Of a stretch of 64,000 bases of DNA, positions 30,774 through 38,839 are shown piece after piece; within the stretch, counting starts at the first letter, position 1, and each line of letters starts with the position of its first letter. The translations under genes were made by a program, and so were the position numbers. Source of the stretch: Falsochrobactrum shanghaiense. Its GTDB lineage: Bacteria > Pseudomonadota > Alphaproteobacteria > Rhizobiales > Rhizobiaceae. The notes beneath the pieces were generated by a model. The model did no database searches and was not told the DNA's origin. It was given only the letters and a program-made list of their open reading frames with translations. Location of the stretch: assembly GCF_003149535.1 (NCBI RefSeq), contig NZ_QGDB01000001.1, forward strand, positions 496,001 to 560,000. Direction: 5' to 3'.

Positions 30774-30788
30774 TTAAATAAACGTTAA
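30774..30788. promoter_or_regulatory. CtrA binding site (TTAA-N7-TTAA)
   Basis: TTAA at 30774-30777 and TTAA at 30785-30788 are separated by exactly seven bases, the full consensus for the cell-cycle response regulator CtrA. It lies 79 bases from the DnaA box pair and inside the GANTC cluster. Confidence 0.65.
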
Positions 30789-30943
30789 AATTCCGGCGCA
30801 TAGGCCGGGCGCTTGCCATGCCGGGTCATGAAGCCGCCCTGATCGTTTCGCGGCAAAGGAATGCCCGGGGACAAAATGACTGTTTTTGCAAGAATCGCCC
30901 GCGCGCCGCCGCAGGCCTCTCCCCGTCGAAAGAATCGCAAAAA

Positions 30944-30973
30944 GAAAACCCGGCTAATATTAGCCGGGTTTTC
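30944..30973. terminator. Bidirectional terminator after rpsT
   Basis: A perfect 30-bp palindrome: GAAAACCCGGCTAAT followed by its exact reverse complement. On either strand the stem ends in four T's. It lies 24 bases after the rpsT stop and closes that transcript. Confidence 0.88.
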
Positions 30974-30997
30974 AATAAAGTTCCAAATCTGGAAAAA

Positions 30998-31264
30998 TCA
31001 GGCGTTGAGGGCCTTCACGCGTGCTGCAAGACGCGACACCTTGCGCGACGCAGTGTTCTTGTGCAGGACGCCCTTGGATGCAGCGCGCATCAGTTCAGGC
31101 TCAGCAGCCTTGAACGCGACTTCTGCTGCCTGCTTGTCGCCGCTCAAAAGCGCGTCTTCAAGCTTGCGCACGAAAGTACGCACGCGCGAACGGCGGGACT
31201 TGTTGGTTTCGGTGCGGGCAGCGATCTTGCGCACTGCCTTCTTGGCCGAAGGAGTATTGGCCAT
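30998..31264 (-). CDS. rpsT: 30S ribosomal protein S20
   Basis: S20 is a helical protein binding the 5' domain of 16S rRNA. The start at 31264 gives [20 protein letters not shown] and 88 residues, the family length, after a GAGAG ribosome-binding site; the frame is open 24 codons further upstream. The dnaA-rpsT neighbourhood is conserved in Rhizobiales. Confidence 0.97.
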   Translation of the reverse strand: MANTPSAKKAVRKIAARTETNKSRRSRVRTFVRKLEDALLSGDKQAAEVAFKAAEPELMRAASKGVLHKNTASRKVSRLAARVKALNA

Positions 31265-31438
31265 AAATGCCTCTCTTTTTCTGTCAGCTAGCCCACGGTC
31301 TAAGCCGTCGGTCACAAAATCTCCGGGCAGCCACAATGCCTGGAGGCCGCCGATCCTTGGCCGGGCTTATAGATCAGCTTTCAAGCCGCGTCAATGTGGT
31401 TTCTGTTACACAGATGCGATCAGCTGCGACATGCCCAT

Positions 31439-32212
31439 TCAACGGTTCTTGAAAGCCGGTGTGCGCTTGTCGACAAAAGCCGACATGCCCTCCTTCTGGT
31501 CTTCGGTCGCAAAGAGCGAATGAAACAGGCGGCGCTCGAAACGCAGCCCCTCATCGAGAGTGGTTTCATAGGCGCGATTGATCGATTCCTTGACCATCAG
31601 CACGGAAGGACGCGAGAAGGACGCGATGCGCTCGGCCGCTTTGAGGGCTTCCTCGATCAGATCCTGCGGCGCCACCACGCGCGAGACCAGACCGGAGCGT
31701 TCGGCTTCCTGCGCGTCCATCATGCGGCCCGTCAAGCACATATCCATGGCCTTGGATTTTCCGACATAGCGGGTCAGGCGCTGCGAACCGCCCATGCCGG
31801 GCATGACGCCCAGGGTAATTTCGGGCTGGCCGAATTTGGCATTGTCGGCGGCAATGATGAAATCGCACATCATGGCAAGCTCGCAGCCGCCGCCCAGCGC
31901 ATAACCGGCGACAGCCGCGATAATGGGCTTGCGGACGCGATCGACCTTATGCCAGTCCGCAAACATGTCCTGAAGATAGGCATCCACGAAATTGATCGGC
32001 TGCATTTCCTTGATGTCGGCGCCGGCGGCAAAAGCCTTTTCGGAGCCGGTCAGCACGATTGCGCCGATCCTGCCGTCAGTGTCGAAACCGGCCAGTGCTT
32101 CCGTCAGCTCATCGAGAACCCGTCCGTTGAGGGCATTGAGCGCCTGCGGCCGGTTAAGACGAACAAGACCAACGCCGCCGCGCGTCTCTACAACGATGGT
32201 TTCATAGGCCAT
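31439..32212 (-). CDS. Enoyl-CoA hydratase
   Basis: Crotonase-family enzyme adding water across the 2,3 double bond of enoyl-CoA in beta-oxidation or related degradation. From ATG 32212 ([20 protein letters not shown]) the protein has 257 residues. The oxyanion-hole segment is AGADIKEM, the first catalytic Glu lies in [13 protein letters not shown] and the second in [18 protein letters not shown]; both are present, so hydratase activity is expected. It lies between rpsT and mutM on the same strand, an order also seen in other Rhizobiales. The preferred acyl chain length cannot be told. Confidence 0.93.
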   Translation of the reverse strand: MAYETIVVETRGGVGLVRLNRPQALNALNGRVLDELTEALAGFDTDGRIGAIVLTGSEKAFAAGADIKEMQPINFVDAYLQDMFADWHKVDRVRKPIIAAVAGYALGGGCELAMMCDFIIAADNAKFGQPEITLGVMPGMGGSQRLTRYVGKSKAMDMCLTGRMMDAQEAERSGLVSRVVAPQDLIEEALKAAERIASFSRPSVLMVKESINRAYETTLDEGLRFERRLFHSLFATEDQKEGMSAFVDKRTPAFKNR

Positions 32213-32300
32213 GGAAGCACTCTCCTCCGTAGTATCCAATTCGTGGTCGCAAAGTGAACTGCCGGGCGCGTTTTTGCAAGCGTGGAGCCGTGAAAGGCAT

Positions 32301-33182
32301 TCAGTTTTGACAGGACGCGCAAAAGAAGGTCGAGCGACCTGCCTGCACGGTGCGCCCGATCATGCCGCTGCATCCGGGAGCCTTGCACGGCTGGGCCTCT
32401 CTTCCATAAACCGAGAAAGAATGCTGGAAATAGCCCAGCGCGCCATCGGCCTGAATATAATCTTTCAGCGTCGAGCCGCCCGCCTTTATCGCTTCGGCAA
32501 TGACATTGCGAATATCGCCCGCCAGACGATCAAGCACCTGCGCATCATCGGCAATCGAGCCTGCCGCGCGCATGGGCGAGAGGCCGGAGCGCCAAAGCGC
32601 TTCGCAGACATAGATATTGCCCAGCCCGGCAATCAGCCGCTGATCGAGAAGCGCTGCCTTGAGCGGTGTCCTGCGGCCTGCAAAAAGGCTCGCCAGCAAT
32701 TCGCCCGAAAGCCGGTTTCCCGTCGGCTCGACGCCAAGCCCTTTCAACAGCGGATGGTCATCCAGCGCACCTTTTTCAGCAAACAGCATGAAACCGAAAC
32801 GGCGCGGATCATTATAAATGATGCGCACGCAGGAGCCGTCAGGCCGGGTCAGATGAAAAACCACATGGTCGTGGCGGCTGTTTTTGGAACGTTCATGATG
32901 AAATTCGCCGGGCGATTCGCCTGCCTGCTCCGCCTCGATGCGGAAAGAGCCGGACATGCCCATATGGCTGATGATCGACAACCCGTCATCAAGATGGATG
33001 GTGAGATATTTGGCCCGCCGCCCCAGCGCATCGATCCTGCGGCCCTTGAGGCGCGAAACAAAATCCTGCGGGAAGGGAAAGCGCAGATCGGGCCGGTTCT
33101 GCTCGACCCGCTCGACCTTCGCACCCTGCATGAAGGGTTCCAGGCCACGGCGTACCGTTTCGACCTCTGGCAATTCGGGCAT
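32301..33182 (-). CDS. mutM: Formamidopyrimidine-DNA glycosylase
   Basis: Removes 8-oxoguanine and formamidopyrimidines from DNA and nicks the abasic site. The 293-residue protein starts [14 protein letters not shown], with the catalytic N-terminal Pro and Glu. It has [32 protein letters not shown] and a C-terminal zinc finger (C-x4-C then CASC). Length is slightly above the usual 270-280 because of an insert near residue 85 ([17 protein letters not shown]). It is divergent from the Flp-like gene. Confidence 0.96.
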   Translation of the reverse strand: MPELPEVETVRRGLEPFMQGAKVERVEQNRPDLRFPFPQDFVSRLKGRRIDALGRRAKYLTIHLDDGLSIISHMGMSGSFRIEAEQAGESPGEFHHERSKNSRHDHVVFHLTRPDGSCVRIIYNDPRRFGFMLFAEKGALDDHPLLKGLGVEPTGNRLSGELLASLFAGRRTPLKAALLDQRLIAGLGNIYVCEALWRSGLSPMRAAGSIADDAQVLDRLAGDIRNVIAEAIKAGGSTLKDYIQADGALGYFQHSFSVYGREAQPCKAPGCSGMIGRTVQAGRSTFFCASCQN

Positions 33183-33378
33183 AATGTTTCTTCCGGCAGT
33201 GTTGGCAACAGCGGCTCATATAGGCCCTGACGGCAGCATTTGCCATCCATTAACCCAAACCGCCCTGATCGGCGTGCGGTGCGAAATTTACTATTTGTTT
33301 TCCCTGTTTCTTAAACCCATCACAATCGCCGCGCATTAAAAATGCTCCCGAACAAGAGATTTGCTCAGGGTAATTGTG

Positions 33379-33564
33379 ATGCCGGCATTGATGACGCGCT
33401 TTTTGAGAAACAGATCAGGTGCAGCGATGATCGAATGCACGCTCATCGGCGCGCTGGCGATTATCGCCGTCATCAGCGGGCTGGCGCTTTTTGCCGGAAA
33501 GCCTGCTGCCATGCTGGATTATCAATCCGTGCAGGTGCAGTCCTTCGATCAGAACCACCATTGA
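33379..33564 (+). CDS. Small Flp-type pilin-like protein
   Basis: A 61-residue protein (from ATG 33379, preceded by AGGGT; ATG 33391 is an alternative) with a basic start MTRFLRNRSG followed by AAMIECTLIGALAIIAVISG. This matches the Flp/Fap pilin layout: a type IVb prepilin cleavage Gly, Glu at mature position 5, then one hydrophobic helix. The usual Tyr/Phe at position 6 is Cys. No tad/cpa secretion genes occur nearby. It ends 8 bases before an aminopeptidase gene and is probably co-transcribed with it. A generic one-helix membrane peptide remains possible. Confidence 0.7.
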   Translation: MPALMTRFLRNRSGAAMIECTLIGALAIIAVISGLALFAGKPAAMLDYQSVQVQSFDQNHH

Positions 33565-33572
33565 GGAAGGCC

Positions 33573-34955
33573 ATGCCCGTCGAAATCATCCCTGCAAGAT
33601 CGGCTGAGAGCCGCCCCATATGGTTCATTGAAAAAGGCGGCATCGATCAGGCCGGGCTGGCGCAGGACGCCGTTTTCTGGGCCAGAGCCAATGATTTCAA
33701 TGGCGAAGCCGGGCGCGTTCTCGTTCTTGCCGGAGAAAAAGGTGCGATTGCCGGTGCGCTGTTTGGTATCGGCCATGAGGAGCCGGAAAGCCAATGGGCG
33801 CTTCTTGCCGGAAAGCTCGCCCGCGCCCTGCCGGAAGGCGACTGGCATATTGAAGGCAAGCTGCAAAACGCCAGCCTTGCCGCGCTGGCCTTTTTGATGG
33901 GCGGCTATAGTTTCACGCGCTATCGCAAGAAGGATGACAAATCCATCCGGCTGGCCCTGCCTGAAGGTGTGGATGCGCATGAGACGCAGGCAATCGCCGA
34001 TGCGGTGACGCTCGCCCGCGACCTCATCAACACGCCACCCAATGATATGGGGCCGGATGCGCTGGAACAGGCCGCACGCGATCTCGCCGCCAAATATCAG
34101 GCGGAAATTTCGACCATCGAAGGCGATGCGCTGCTTGCGCAGAATTTTCCCATGATCCATGCGGTGGGGCGCGCAGGCAGCATCGCGCCGCGCCTCATCG
34201 ACATGCGCTGGGGCAATGAGGATAATCCGAAAATCACTCTGGTCGGCAAAGGGGTCTGCTTCGATACGGGCGGGCTCGATATAAAACCGGCCAGCGGCAT
34301 GCTGCTGATGAAAAAGGACATGGGCGGAGCCGCAAATGTGCTCGGCCTTGCCTTGATGGTGATGGCTGCAAAACTGCCCATACGGCTGCGCGTGCTGATT
34401 CCGGCGGTCGAAAATTCGATTTCCGGCAATGCCTTCCGCCCCGGCGACATATTGCAGAGCCGCAAGGGCCTGAGCGTGGAAATCGGCAATACCGATGCCG
34501 AAGGCCGTCTGGTGCTGGCCGATGCGCTTGCGCTCGCCGATGAGGAAGAGCCGGAACTCATCATCGATATGGCGACGCTGACGGGCGCTGCGCGCGTGGC
34601 GCTCGGCCCCGACCTGCCGCCCTTCTATACGCATGACGACGATCTGGCGCAGGCGCTTGGCCGCAAAGCGAGCGAGACAGCCGATCCATTGTGGCGCATG
34701 CCGCTCTGGCAGCCCTATGCGAAAAAGCTTTCCTCGCGGGTGGCAGACATCAACAATGTCACCAGCGACGGTTTTGCCGGATCGGTCACGGCGGCATTGT
34801 TTCTCAGCCGTTTTGTCGAAAAAGCCGAAAGCTGGATGCATTTCGATATTTTCGGCTGGACGCCGGTGGAAAAGCCCGCCTCGCCCGTGGGCGGCGAAGC
34901 GCAGGGAATCCGCGCTTTATACCAGCTTTTGAAGGAGCGGTTTCCGGCGCGATGA
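33573..34955 (+). CDS. Leucyl aminopeptidase family protein (M17)
   Basis: Cytosolic dinuclear metallo-aminopeptidase that trims N-terminal residues from peptides. The start MPVEIIPARSAESRP at 33573 follows TTGAGGAAGG and gives 460 residues; the frame is open 77 codons upstream through the Flp-like gene. The catalytic domain has GKGVCFDTGGLDIKPASGM, MKKDMGGAANVLGL and the signature NTDAEGRLVLADAL, with all metal ligands apparent. It is followed by a MarR-like gene and an NlpC/P60 gene, hinting at a peptide- or muropeptide-processing unit. Confidence 0.93.
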   Translation: MPVEIIPARSAESRPIWFIEKGGIDQAGLAQDAVFWARANDFNGEAGRVLVLAGEKGAIAGALFGIGHEEPESQWALLAGKLARALPEGDWHIEGKLQNASLAALAFLMGGYSFTRYRKKDDKSIRLALPEGVDAHETQAIADAVTLARDLINTPPNDMGPDALEQAARDLAAKYQAEISTIEGDALLAQNFPMIHAVGRAGSIAPRLIDMRWGNEDNPKITLVGKGVCFDTGGLDIKPASGMLLMKKDMGGAANVLGLALMVMAAKLPIRLRVLIPAVENSISGNAFRPGDILQSRKGLSVEIGNTDAEGRLVLADALALADEEEPELIIDMATLTGAARVALGPDLPPFYTHDDDLAQALGRKASETADPLWRMPLWQPYAKKLSSRVADINNVTSDGFAGSVTAALFLSRFVEKAESWMHFDIFGWTPVEKPASPVGGEAQGIRALYQLLKERFPAR

Positions 34956-34988
34956 TTCCGCTTGATTGAAGGGGCGAAACCGCGTTGA

Positions 34989-35378
34989 ATGATACGGGTC
35001 CGAAACAATTCCGAGCGGTCTGGTGTTATGCCCGTTGAGCTCAAGCCCTTGCAGGCGCTGACCTTGCTGAAAACCCTGTCGCTGGAGCAGATTCGGGACC
35101 AGATGCCGGATCTGACCACCCGGCAGGCAGCGATTCTTCTGACCATCTATCTGGAGCCGCCGCCGCATACGGTGCGGGGACTGGCGGCAAAGCTTGATGT
35201 CACCAAGCCGGTGATCACGCGCGCGCTCGATACGATGGGGTTGCTCGATCTCGTCTCCCGGCATCGGGATGAAAAAGACAAACGCAATGTGCTGGTGAAA
35301 AGAACCGTCGCCGGAGCGCTCTATGTCGAAAGGCTGGGCGATCTGGTGATTGCCAAAGCAAGGGAGTTACCACTGTGA
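34989..35378 (+). CDS. MarR-like winged-helix regulator
   Basis: A 129-residue protein (or 116 from ATG 35028) with a winged helix-turn-helix. LTTRQAAILLTIYLEPPPHT leads to VRGLAAKLDVTKPVITRALD as the recognition helix, and SRHRDEKDKRNVLVKRTVAG forms the wing, a clear MarR pattern. The dimerisation helices are short. It overlaps the next gene by GTGA (35375-35378), so the peptidase is translationally coupled to it. It may regulate this cluster, but no operator is obvious. Confidence 0.82.
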   Translation: MIRVRNNSERSGVMPVELKPLQALTLLKTLSLEQIRDQMPDLTTRQAAILLTIYLEPPPHTVRGLAAKLDVTKPVITRALDTMGLLDLVSRHRDEKDKRNVLVKRTVAGALYVERLGDLVIAKARELPL

Positions 35379-36235
35379 GCCTGCCCGACCGCCGCCTCAA
35401 CGCCTATCGCCCCGATCTCGCCGATGAACGGTTGCGCGGCGCGGTTGAAGCGAGCCGTTTTACCGCTGGAAGCCGCATGCGAATCAACGCATCCGTAGCC
35501 GATCTGCGCGCTGAGCCGCGCCCCGATAGCGGTCCGCAGACGCAGATGATTTTCGGCGATGACGTGCAGGTCTTCGAGGAACAGGACGGCTGGAGCTGGG
35601 TGCAGGCCGCACGCGACGGCTATACCGGCTATGTCTCGTCCGCCGCGCTGGAAAAGCCCGGTGGCGAGGCCACCCATATGATCATCGTCCCGCGCACATT
35701 CGTCTATCCCGGTTCCGATCTGCGCTTTGCACATACCAAAGCGCTCTCGCTCGGCTCGCGCCTGCGCATTGTCGGCACAGCGGAAAAGCGCGGCACGCAA
35801 TATGCCCTGCTTGAAAGCGGTGAGGCGCTGATCGCGCGTCATCTGGCGCCTATCGGCGAATATGCATCCGATTATGTGGCCATTGCCGAAACATTGCTGC
35901 ACACGCCCTATCTGTGGGGCGGCACATCGGGCTTCGGCATCGACTGCTCGGGCCTCGTGCAGCTTTGCATGTGGGTGGCGGGCCGCAAGGTACTGCGCGA
36001 TTCGGATATGCAGCAGGGCAGCCTGGGCGAAATCATTGCGCCGGAGAGCGATTATTCAAATCTTGCGCGCGGCGATCTGGTTTTCTGGAAAGGCCATGTC
36101 GCCATATGCGCATCGCCCGATATGCTCATCCATGCCAGCGGCCACACGATGAGCGTGACGCTGGAGCCGCTGCAAGAGGCCATCAGGCGTATCGCCTATC
36201 TCTATGATCTGCCGACGCTGATCCGCAGGCCGTAA
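35375..36235 (+). CDS. NlpC/P60 family cysteine peptidase with N-terminal bacterial SH3 domains
   Basis: A 286-residue protein starting at GTG 35375 after AGGGAG. Two SH3-like domains occupy about residues 30-150 (NASVADLRAEPRPDSGPQT, then FVYPGSDLRFAHTK). The C-terminal NlpC/P60 domain has the catalytic Cys in GFGIDCSGLVQLCM and the His in WKGHVAICA. Such enzymes cut the gamma-D-Glu-diaminopimelate bond of peptidoglycan peptides. There is no signal peptide, so it probably acts on imported muropeptides in the cytoplasm. That fits its pairing with an M17 aminopeptidase. Confidence 0.9.
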   Translation: MSLPDRRLNAYRPDLADERLRGAVEASRFTAGSRMRINASVADLRAEPRPDSGPQTQMIFGDDVQVFEEQDGWSWVQAARDGYTGYVSSAALEKPGGEATHMIIVPRTFVYPGSDLRFAHTKALSLGSRLRIVGTAEKRGTQYALLESGEALIARHLAPIGEYASDYVAIAETLLHTPYLWGGTSGFGIDCSGLVQLCMWVAGRKVLRDSDMQQGSLGEIIAPESDYSNLARGDLVFWKGHVAICASPDMLIHASGHTMSVTLEPLQEAIRRIAYLYDLPTLIRRP

Positions 36236-36252
36236 GTTTTTGAAGAGCCTTT

Positions 36253-37257
36253 TTACACCCGATTGGGCAAGACCCGGTCGGGCGTGCGGTGTCCGTCGAC
36301 AAAAGCCTTGATGTTGATGATCACCTTGTCGCCCATATCGACGCGGCCCTCGATCGTTGCCGATCCCATATGCGGCAGCAGCACGACCTTGCCTCTTTCC
36401 ACCAGTGACAAAAGGCGCGGATTAACGGCACGCTCGTTTTCGTAAACGTCGAGGCCCGCACCCGCCAGCTTGCCCTGCTCGATCAGGTCCGTCAGCGCCA
36501 CTTCATCGATGATCTGCCCGCGCGCCGTGTTGACGACATAGGCGGTGGGCTGCATCAGCGCGAGACGGCGCGCGGAAAGCAGATGGAAGGTCGCAGGCGT
36601 CGAAGGGCAATTGACCGAGATGATGTCCATGCGGGCGAGCATCTGGTCGAGACTGTCCCAATAGGTCGCCTCCAGCTCGTCCTCGACCTGCGGGCTGACG
36701 CGGTTGCGATTGTGATAATGGATCGACAGGCCGAAAGCCTTGGCGCGGCGGGCGACGGCGGTGCCGATGCGGCCCATGCCGACGATACCAAGGCGCTTGC
36801 CCCAGATGCGGCGTCCGAGCATCCATGTCGGCGACCAGCCCGGCCATTCGCCGGAATGCTTGTTGAAGACATTGGCCCCTTCGACAAGGCGGCGCGGCAC
36901 CATCAGCAGCAGCGCCAGCGTCATGTCGGCGGTATCTTCGGTCAGGACATTGGGGGTATTGGTGATGGTGATGCCGCGCTTTGCAGCGGCTGCGACATCG
37001 ATATTATCGACGCCATTACCGAAATTCGCGATCAGTTTCAGATTGGGGCCTGCCTGTTCGATAATCGCCGCATCGATCACGTCGGTCACGCAGGGAACGA
37101 GAACATCTGCTTCCTTCATGGCAGCGATGATTTCCGGCTGCGTCATGCGGTGATCGTCGATATTCAGGCGTGCGTCGAACAGTTCCCGCATTCGGGTTTC
37201 TATGGCATCCGGCAATTTGCGGGTAAGAATGACCAGCGGTTTTTTCTTGTTCGACAT
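36253..37257 (-). CDS. D-isomer specific 2-hydroxyacid dehydrogenase
   Basis: NAD(P)-dependent dehydrogenase of the glyoxylate reductase/phosphoglycerate dehydrogenase family. ATG 37257 (MSNKKKPLVILTRKLPDAIE) follows GGGGTGGAG and gives 334 residues. The nucleotide motif is GIVGMGRIGTAVARRAKAFG, the substrate Arg lies in NTARGQIIDE, the Glu in YENE and the catalytic His in LLPHMGSAT. It is distinct from the GhrA-type enzyme at 24000-24950, which belongs to another subgroup. Substrate is probably glyoxylate or hydroxypyruvate. It is divergent from the SH3 protein gene. Confidence 0.9.
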   Translation of the reverse strand: MSNKKKPLVILTRKLPDAIETRMRELFDARLNIDDHRMTQPEIIAAMKEADVLVPCVTDVIDAAIIEQAGPNLKLIANFGNGVDNIDVAAAAKRGITITNTPNVLTEDTADMTLALLLMVPRRLVEGANVFNKHSGEWPGWSPTWMLGRRIWGKRLGIVGMGRIGTAVARRAKAFGLSIHYHNRNRVSPQVEDELEATYWDSLDQMLARMDIISVNCPSTPATFHLLSARRLALMQPTAYVVNTARGQIIDEVALTDLIEQGKLAGAGLDVYENERAVNPRLLSLVERGKVVLLPHMGSATIEGRVDMGDKVIINIKAFVDGHRTPDRVLPNRV

Positions 37258-37494
37258 CTCCACCCCTCTGTTAAGCAATGCCTCAAGCAGCTTCCCAGCC
37301 GTTGAGACCTCCTTAACCAAGAAGATGCAATATAGGAAATCGCTTCGGCTGCCCATCTCTAGCAAGGCAGCATGGCAAAGACAAAGAAAATCACAAGCAC
37401 AAAACCGCACTCCGGTTGGTTTGGCAGTTCCAGAGGCATGGCGGCATCCCTCCTGAAAACTGCCATGAAATGACAGGGCGACGAGAGGTTGCAA

Positions 37495-38067
37495 TTGTAC
37501 CGCATAGTTCCGCAGCAGTTTTCGATAACCACATTATGCGCCATCGCATTGCTGCTGTTCATTGCGCCGATGGGCGCGCCGCAATACCATAAGGCAAGCG
37601 CAGCAGCGCCCGCAGGCACCACTTTGGGCGCAAGCGGACTGCCGGTGCCGCGCTTTGTCAGCCTCAAGCCCGCACGCGTCAATCTGCGCGTCGGCCCCGG
37701 TCGCCAATATGCGGTGTCGTGGCTGTTTCTGAAAGCCGGCCTGCCCGTGGAGATCATTCAGGAATATGACAACTGGCGGCGCATTCGCGATGCCGATGGC
37801 ACCGAAGGCTGGGTCTATCAGTCGCTCCTGTCGGGCAAGCGCACCGCCGCCGCCGCGCCATGGCTTAAGAACGATCAGGGCGCGATGATTACCATGCGGC
37901 GCGACCCAAGCGAAACCTCCGGTGTCGCGGCGGAAGTCGAGCCCGGCGTCATCGGCACGGTAAGCGAATGCAATGGCGAGTGGTGCCGCCTCGAAATGAG
38001 GAGTGCAAAAGGCTGGTTCAGGCAGTCCGAACTCTGGGGCGTCTATCCGGGCGAAGTCTTCGATTGA
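37495..38067 (+). CDS. Exported SH3-domain protein (SH3_4 type)
   Basis: A 190-residue protein with a hydrophobic leader (TTLCAIALLLFIAPMGAP) and probable cleavage after ASA, so it is periplasmic. Two bacterial SH3 units follow: FVSLKPARVNLRVGPGRQYA to EGWVYQSLL, and AMITMRRDPSETSGV to GWFRQSELWG. Such domains usually bind cell-wall peptides. No ATG is available; TTG at 37495 is six bases after GAGAGG, while TTG at 37489 abuts that site. Function unknown beyond a likely envelope role. Confidence 0.85.
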   Translation: MYRIVPQQFSITTLCAIALLLFIAPMGAPQYHKASAAAPAGTTLGASGLPVPRFVSLKPARVNLRVGPGRQYAVSWLFLKAGLPVEIIQEYDNWRRIRDADGTEGWVYQSLLSGKRTAAAAPWLKNDQGAMITMRRDPSETSGVAAEVEPGVIGTVSECNGEWCRLEMRSAKGWFRQSELWGVYPGEVFD

Positions 38068-38091
38068 ACCGCCATCTGGTATGCGCCTGTT

Positions 38092-38268
38092 AAAAAAGCG
38101 GCTAGAGCGGTTCCTGTTTAAACGGAATCGTCGGAACCGCTCTATCTATTTGTTTTTACGCATTATCCAGACGCATCGAAGCAGGAAGAGAAATCAGTCC
38201 AGTGAACTGATTTCCCTGCGGAGGCGTTTCACACTTTTGCTGGAAATGCTCTAGAAGCCGCTTTTTTT
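38092..38268. terminator. Intrinsic terminator split by insertion of a palindromic element
   Basis: AAAAAAGCGGC (38092-38102) is the exact partner of GCCGCTTTTTT (from 38257). Together with a CTAG loop they would make a strong bidirectional terminator between two convergent genes. A repeat of about 145 bases now sits in the loop, with CTAG at both junctions. Confidence 0.75.
38102..38254. repeat. Composite Bru-RS-like element bounded by CTAG
   Basis: It begins with a 40-bp palindromic module (38104-38143, AGAGCGGTTCC ... GGAACCGCTCT), then a short T-rich linker. A 93-bp module (38159-38251) follows, nearly identical to the repeat at 13431-13526 and with the same GAAATCAGT / ACTGATTTC hairpin. 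The two ends are inverted copies, CTAGAGCGGTTCC and CTAGAGCATTTCC (11 of 13 bases). It resembles a miniature inverted-repeat element; no open frame is present. Confidence 0.85.
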
Positions 38269-38288
38269 ATAGTTCGTATCGAATGCGA

Positions 38289-38729
38289 TCAGCGCCCCTT
38301 GCGGCGCAGGCGCACGATAATATCGACATTGACGATTTCCATGCCTTCCGGCGCTGGCGGCATATTGGCCACCGTCGGCTGGCCATGCTCGCCATGCGGA
38401 ATGTCGAACACCACATTCTCCCCTTCAAGGAAGAAATGCTGGTGATCGGAAACATTGGTGTCAAAATAGGTTTTCGCACCCTCGACCGCAATGATGCGCA
38501 GCATCCCGGCTTCGGTGAACTGGTGCAATGTGTTATAGACGGTCGCAAGCGAGACTGGCACATGGGCCAGAACGGCTTCCTCGTGAAGCTCCTCCGCCGA
38601 CAAATGCCGATCGCCTTGTGCATAGATCAGGTTTGCGAGCGCGACACGCTGCCGCGTGGGCCGCAAACCGGCACCGCGAAGCCGTTTCTCCATGGAAACC
38701 ATCGAGTGGTGGGCATGATGATTCTGCAT
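38289..38729 (-). CDS. irr: Iron response regulator Irr (Fur family)
   Basis: Irr is the haem-responsive Fur-family repressor/activator that controls haem synthesis and iron uptake in Rhizobiales. ATG 38729 (MQNHHAHHSMVSMEKRL) lies after AAGGG and gives 146 residues. The winged helix is AGLRPTRQRVALANLIYAQG then VPVSLATVYNTLHQFTEAGM, and the dimerisation domain has the His-rich SDHQHFFLEGENVVF. The N-terminal HHxHH cluster is a possible haem contact. The divergent neighbour is fabA, a conserved placement for irr in this order. Confidence 0.93.
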   Translation of the reverse strand: MQNHHAHHSMVSMEKRLRGAGLRPTRQRVALANLIYAQGDRHLSAEELHEEAVLAHVPVSLATVYNTLHQFTEAGMLRIIAVEGAKTYFDTNVSDHQHFFLEGENVVFDIPHGEHGQPTVANMPPAPEGMEIVNVDIIVRLRRKGR

Positions 38730-38806
38730 TTTTACCCTTAGACCCGTCACAAGCTCGTAGCAATTTTGTCAAACATCGAACAGGCTGTTGCCCATTGCCT
38801 ACTGAC

Positions 38807-38839
38807 ATTGATATATGCCGTTGCGAAACAAGTATCAAT
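38807..38839. promoter_or_regulatory. Inverted repeat in the irr-fabA intergenic region
   Basis: ATTGATA (38807-38813) and TATCAAT (38833-38839) are perfect inverted 7-mers, 19 bases apart, in the 262 bases between the divergent irr and fabA genes. It could be an operator for either gene. I found no classical Irr (ICE) or Fur box by eye. Confidence 0.35.

Larger units (their letters stand above)
30515..30936. promoter_or_regulatory. Cluster of seven GANTC (CcrM methylation) sites
   Basis: GANTC occurs at 30515, 30533, 30563, 30643, 30660, 30892 and 30932, seven in about 420 bases where chance would give under two. In alphaproteobacteria the methyltransferase CcrM methylates this site once per cell cycle, and clusters are found in origins and in cell-cycle promoters including that of dnaA. 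Confidence 0.7.
29884..30943. other. Long gene-free region between dnaA and rpsT
   Basis: About 1.06 kb with no convincing gene: short open frames at 30179-30391 and 30571-30777 lack ribosome-binding sites and family features. It holds several ordered signals. There are TTACCCAC-type repeats at 30082-30103, including one 9-mer with a single mismatch to a DnaA box, and a phased direct repeat GATGCTAAC at 30390 and 30401. An AT-rich tract spans 30618-30636. DnaA boxes lie at 30677-30695 and a CtrA box at 30774-30788, with seven GANTC sites between 30515 and 30936. It is either the dnaA promoter/leader or an origin of replication. Confidence 0.75.

Noticed and set aside
30571-30777. Possible 68-residue protein overlapping the DnaA boxes
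   Set aside because: The frame crosses the AT-rich tract, DnaA boxes and GANTC cluster, and lacks a start signal.
33183-33378. Remnant of ubiE upstream of mutM
   Set aside because: No ubiE-like motif (SAM loop or C-terminal block) can be read in any frame of this short gap.
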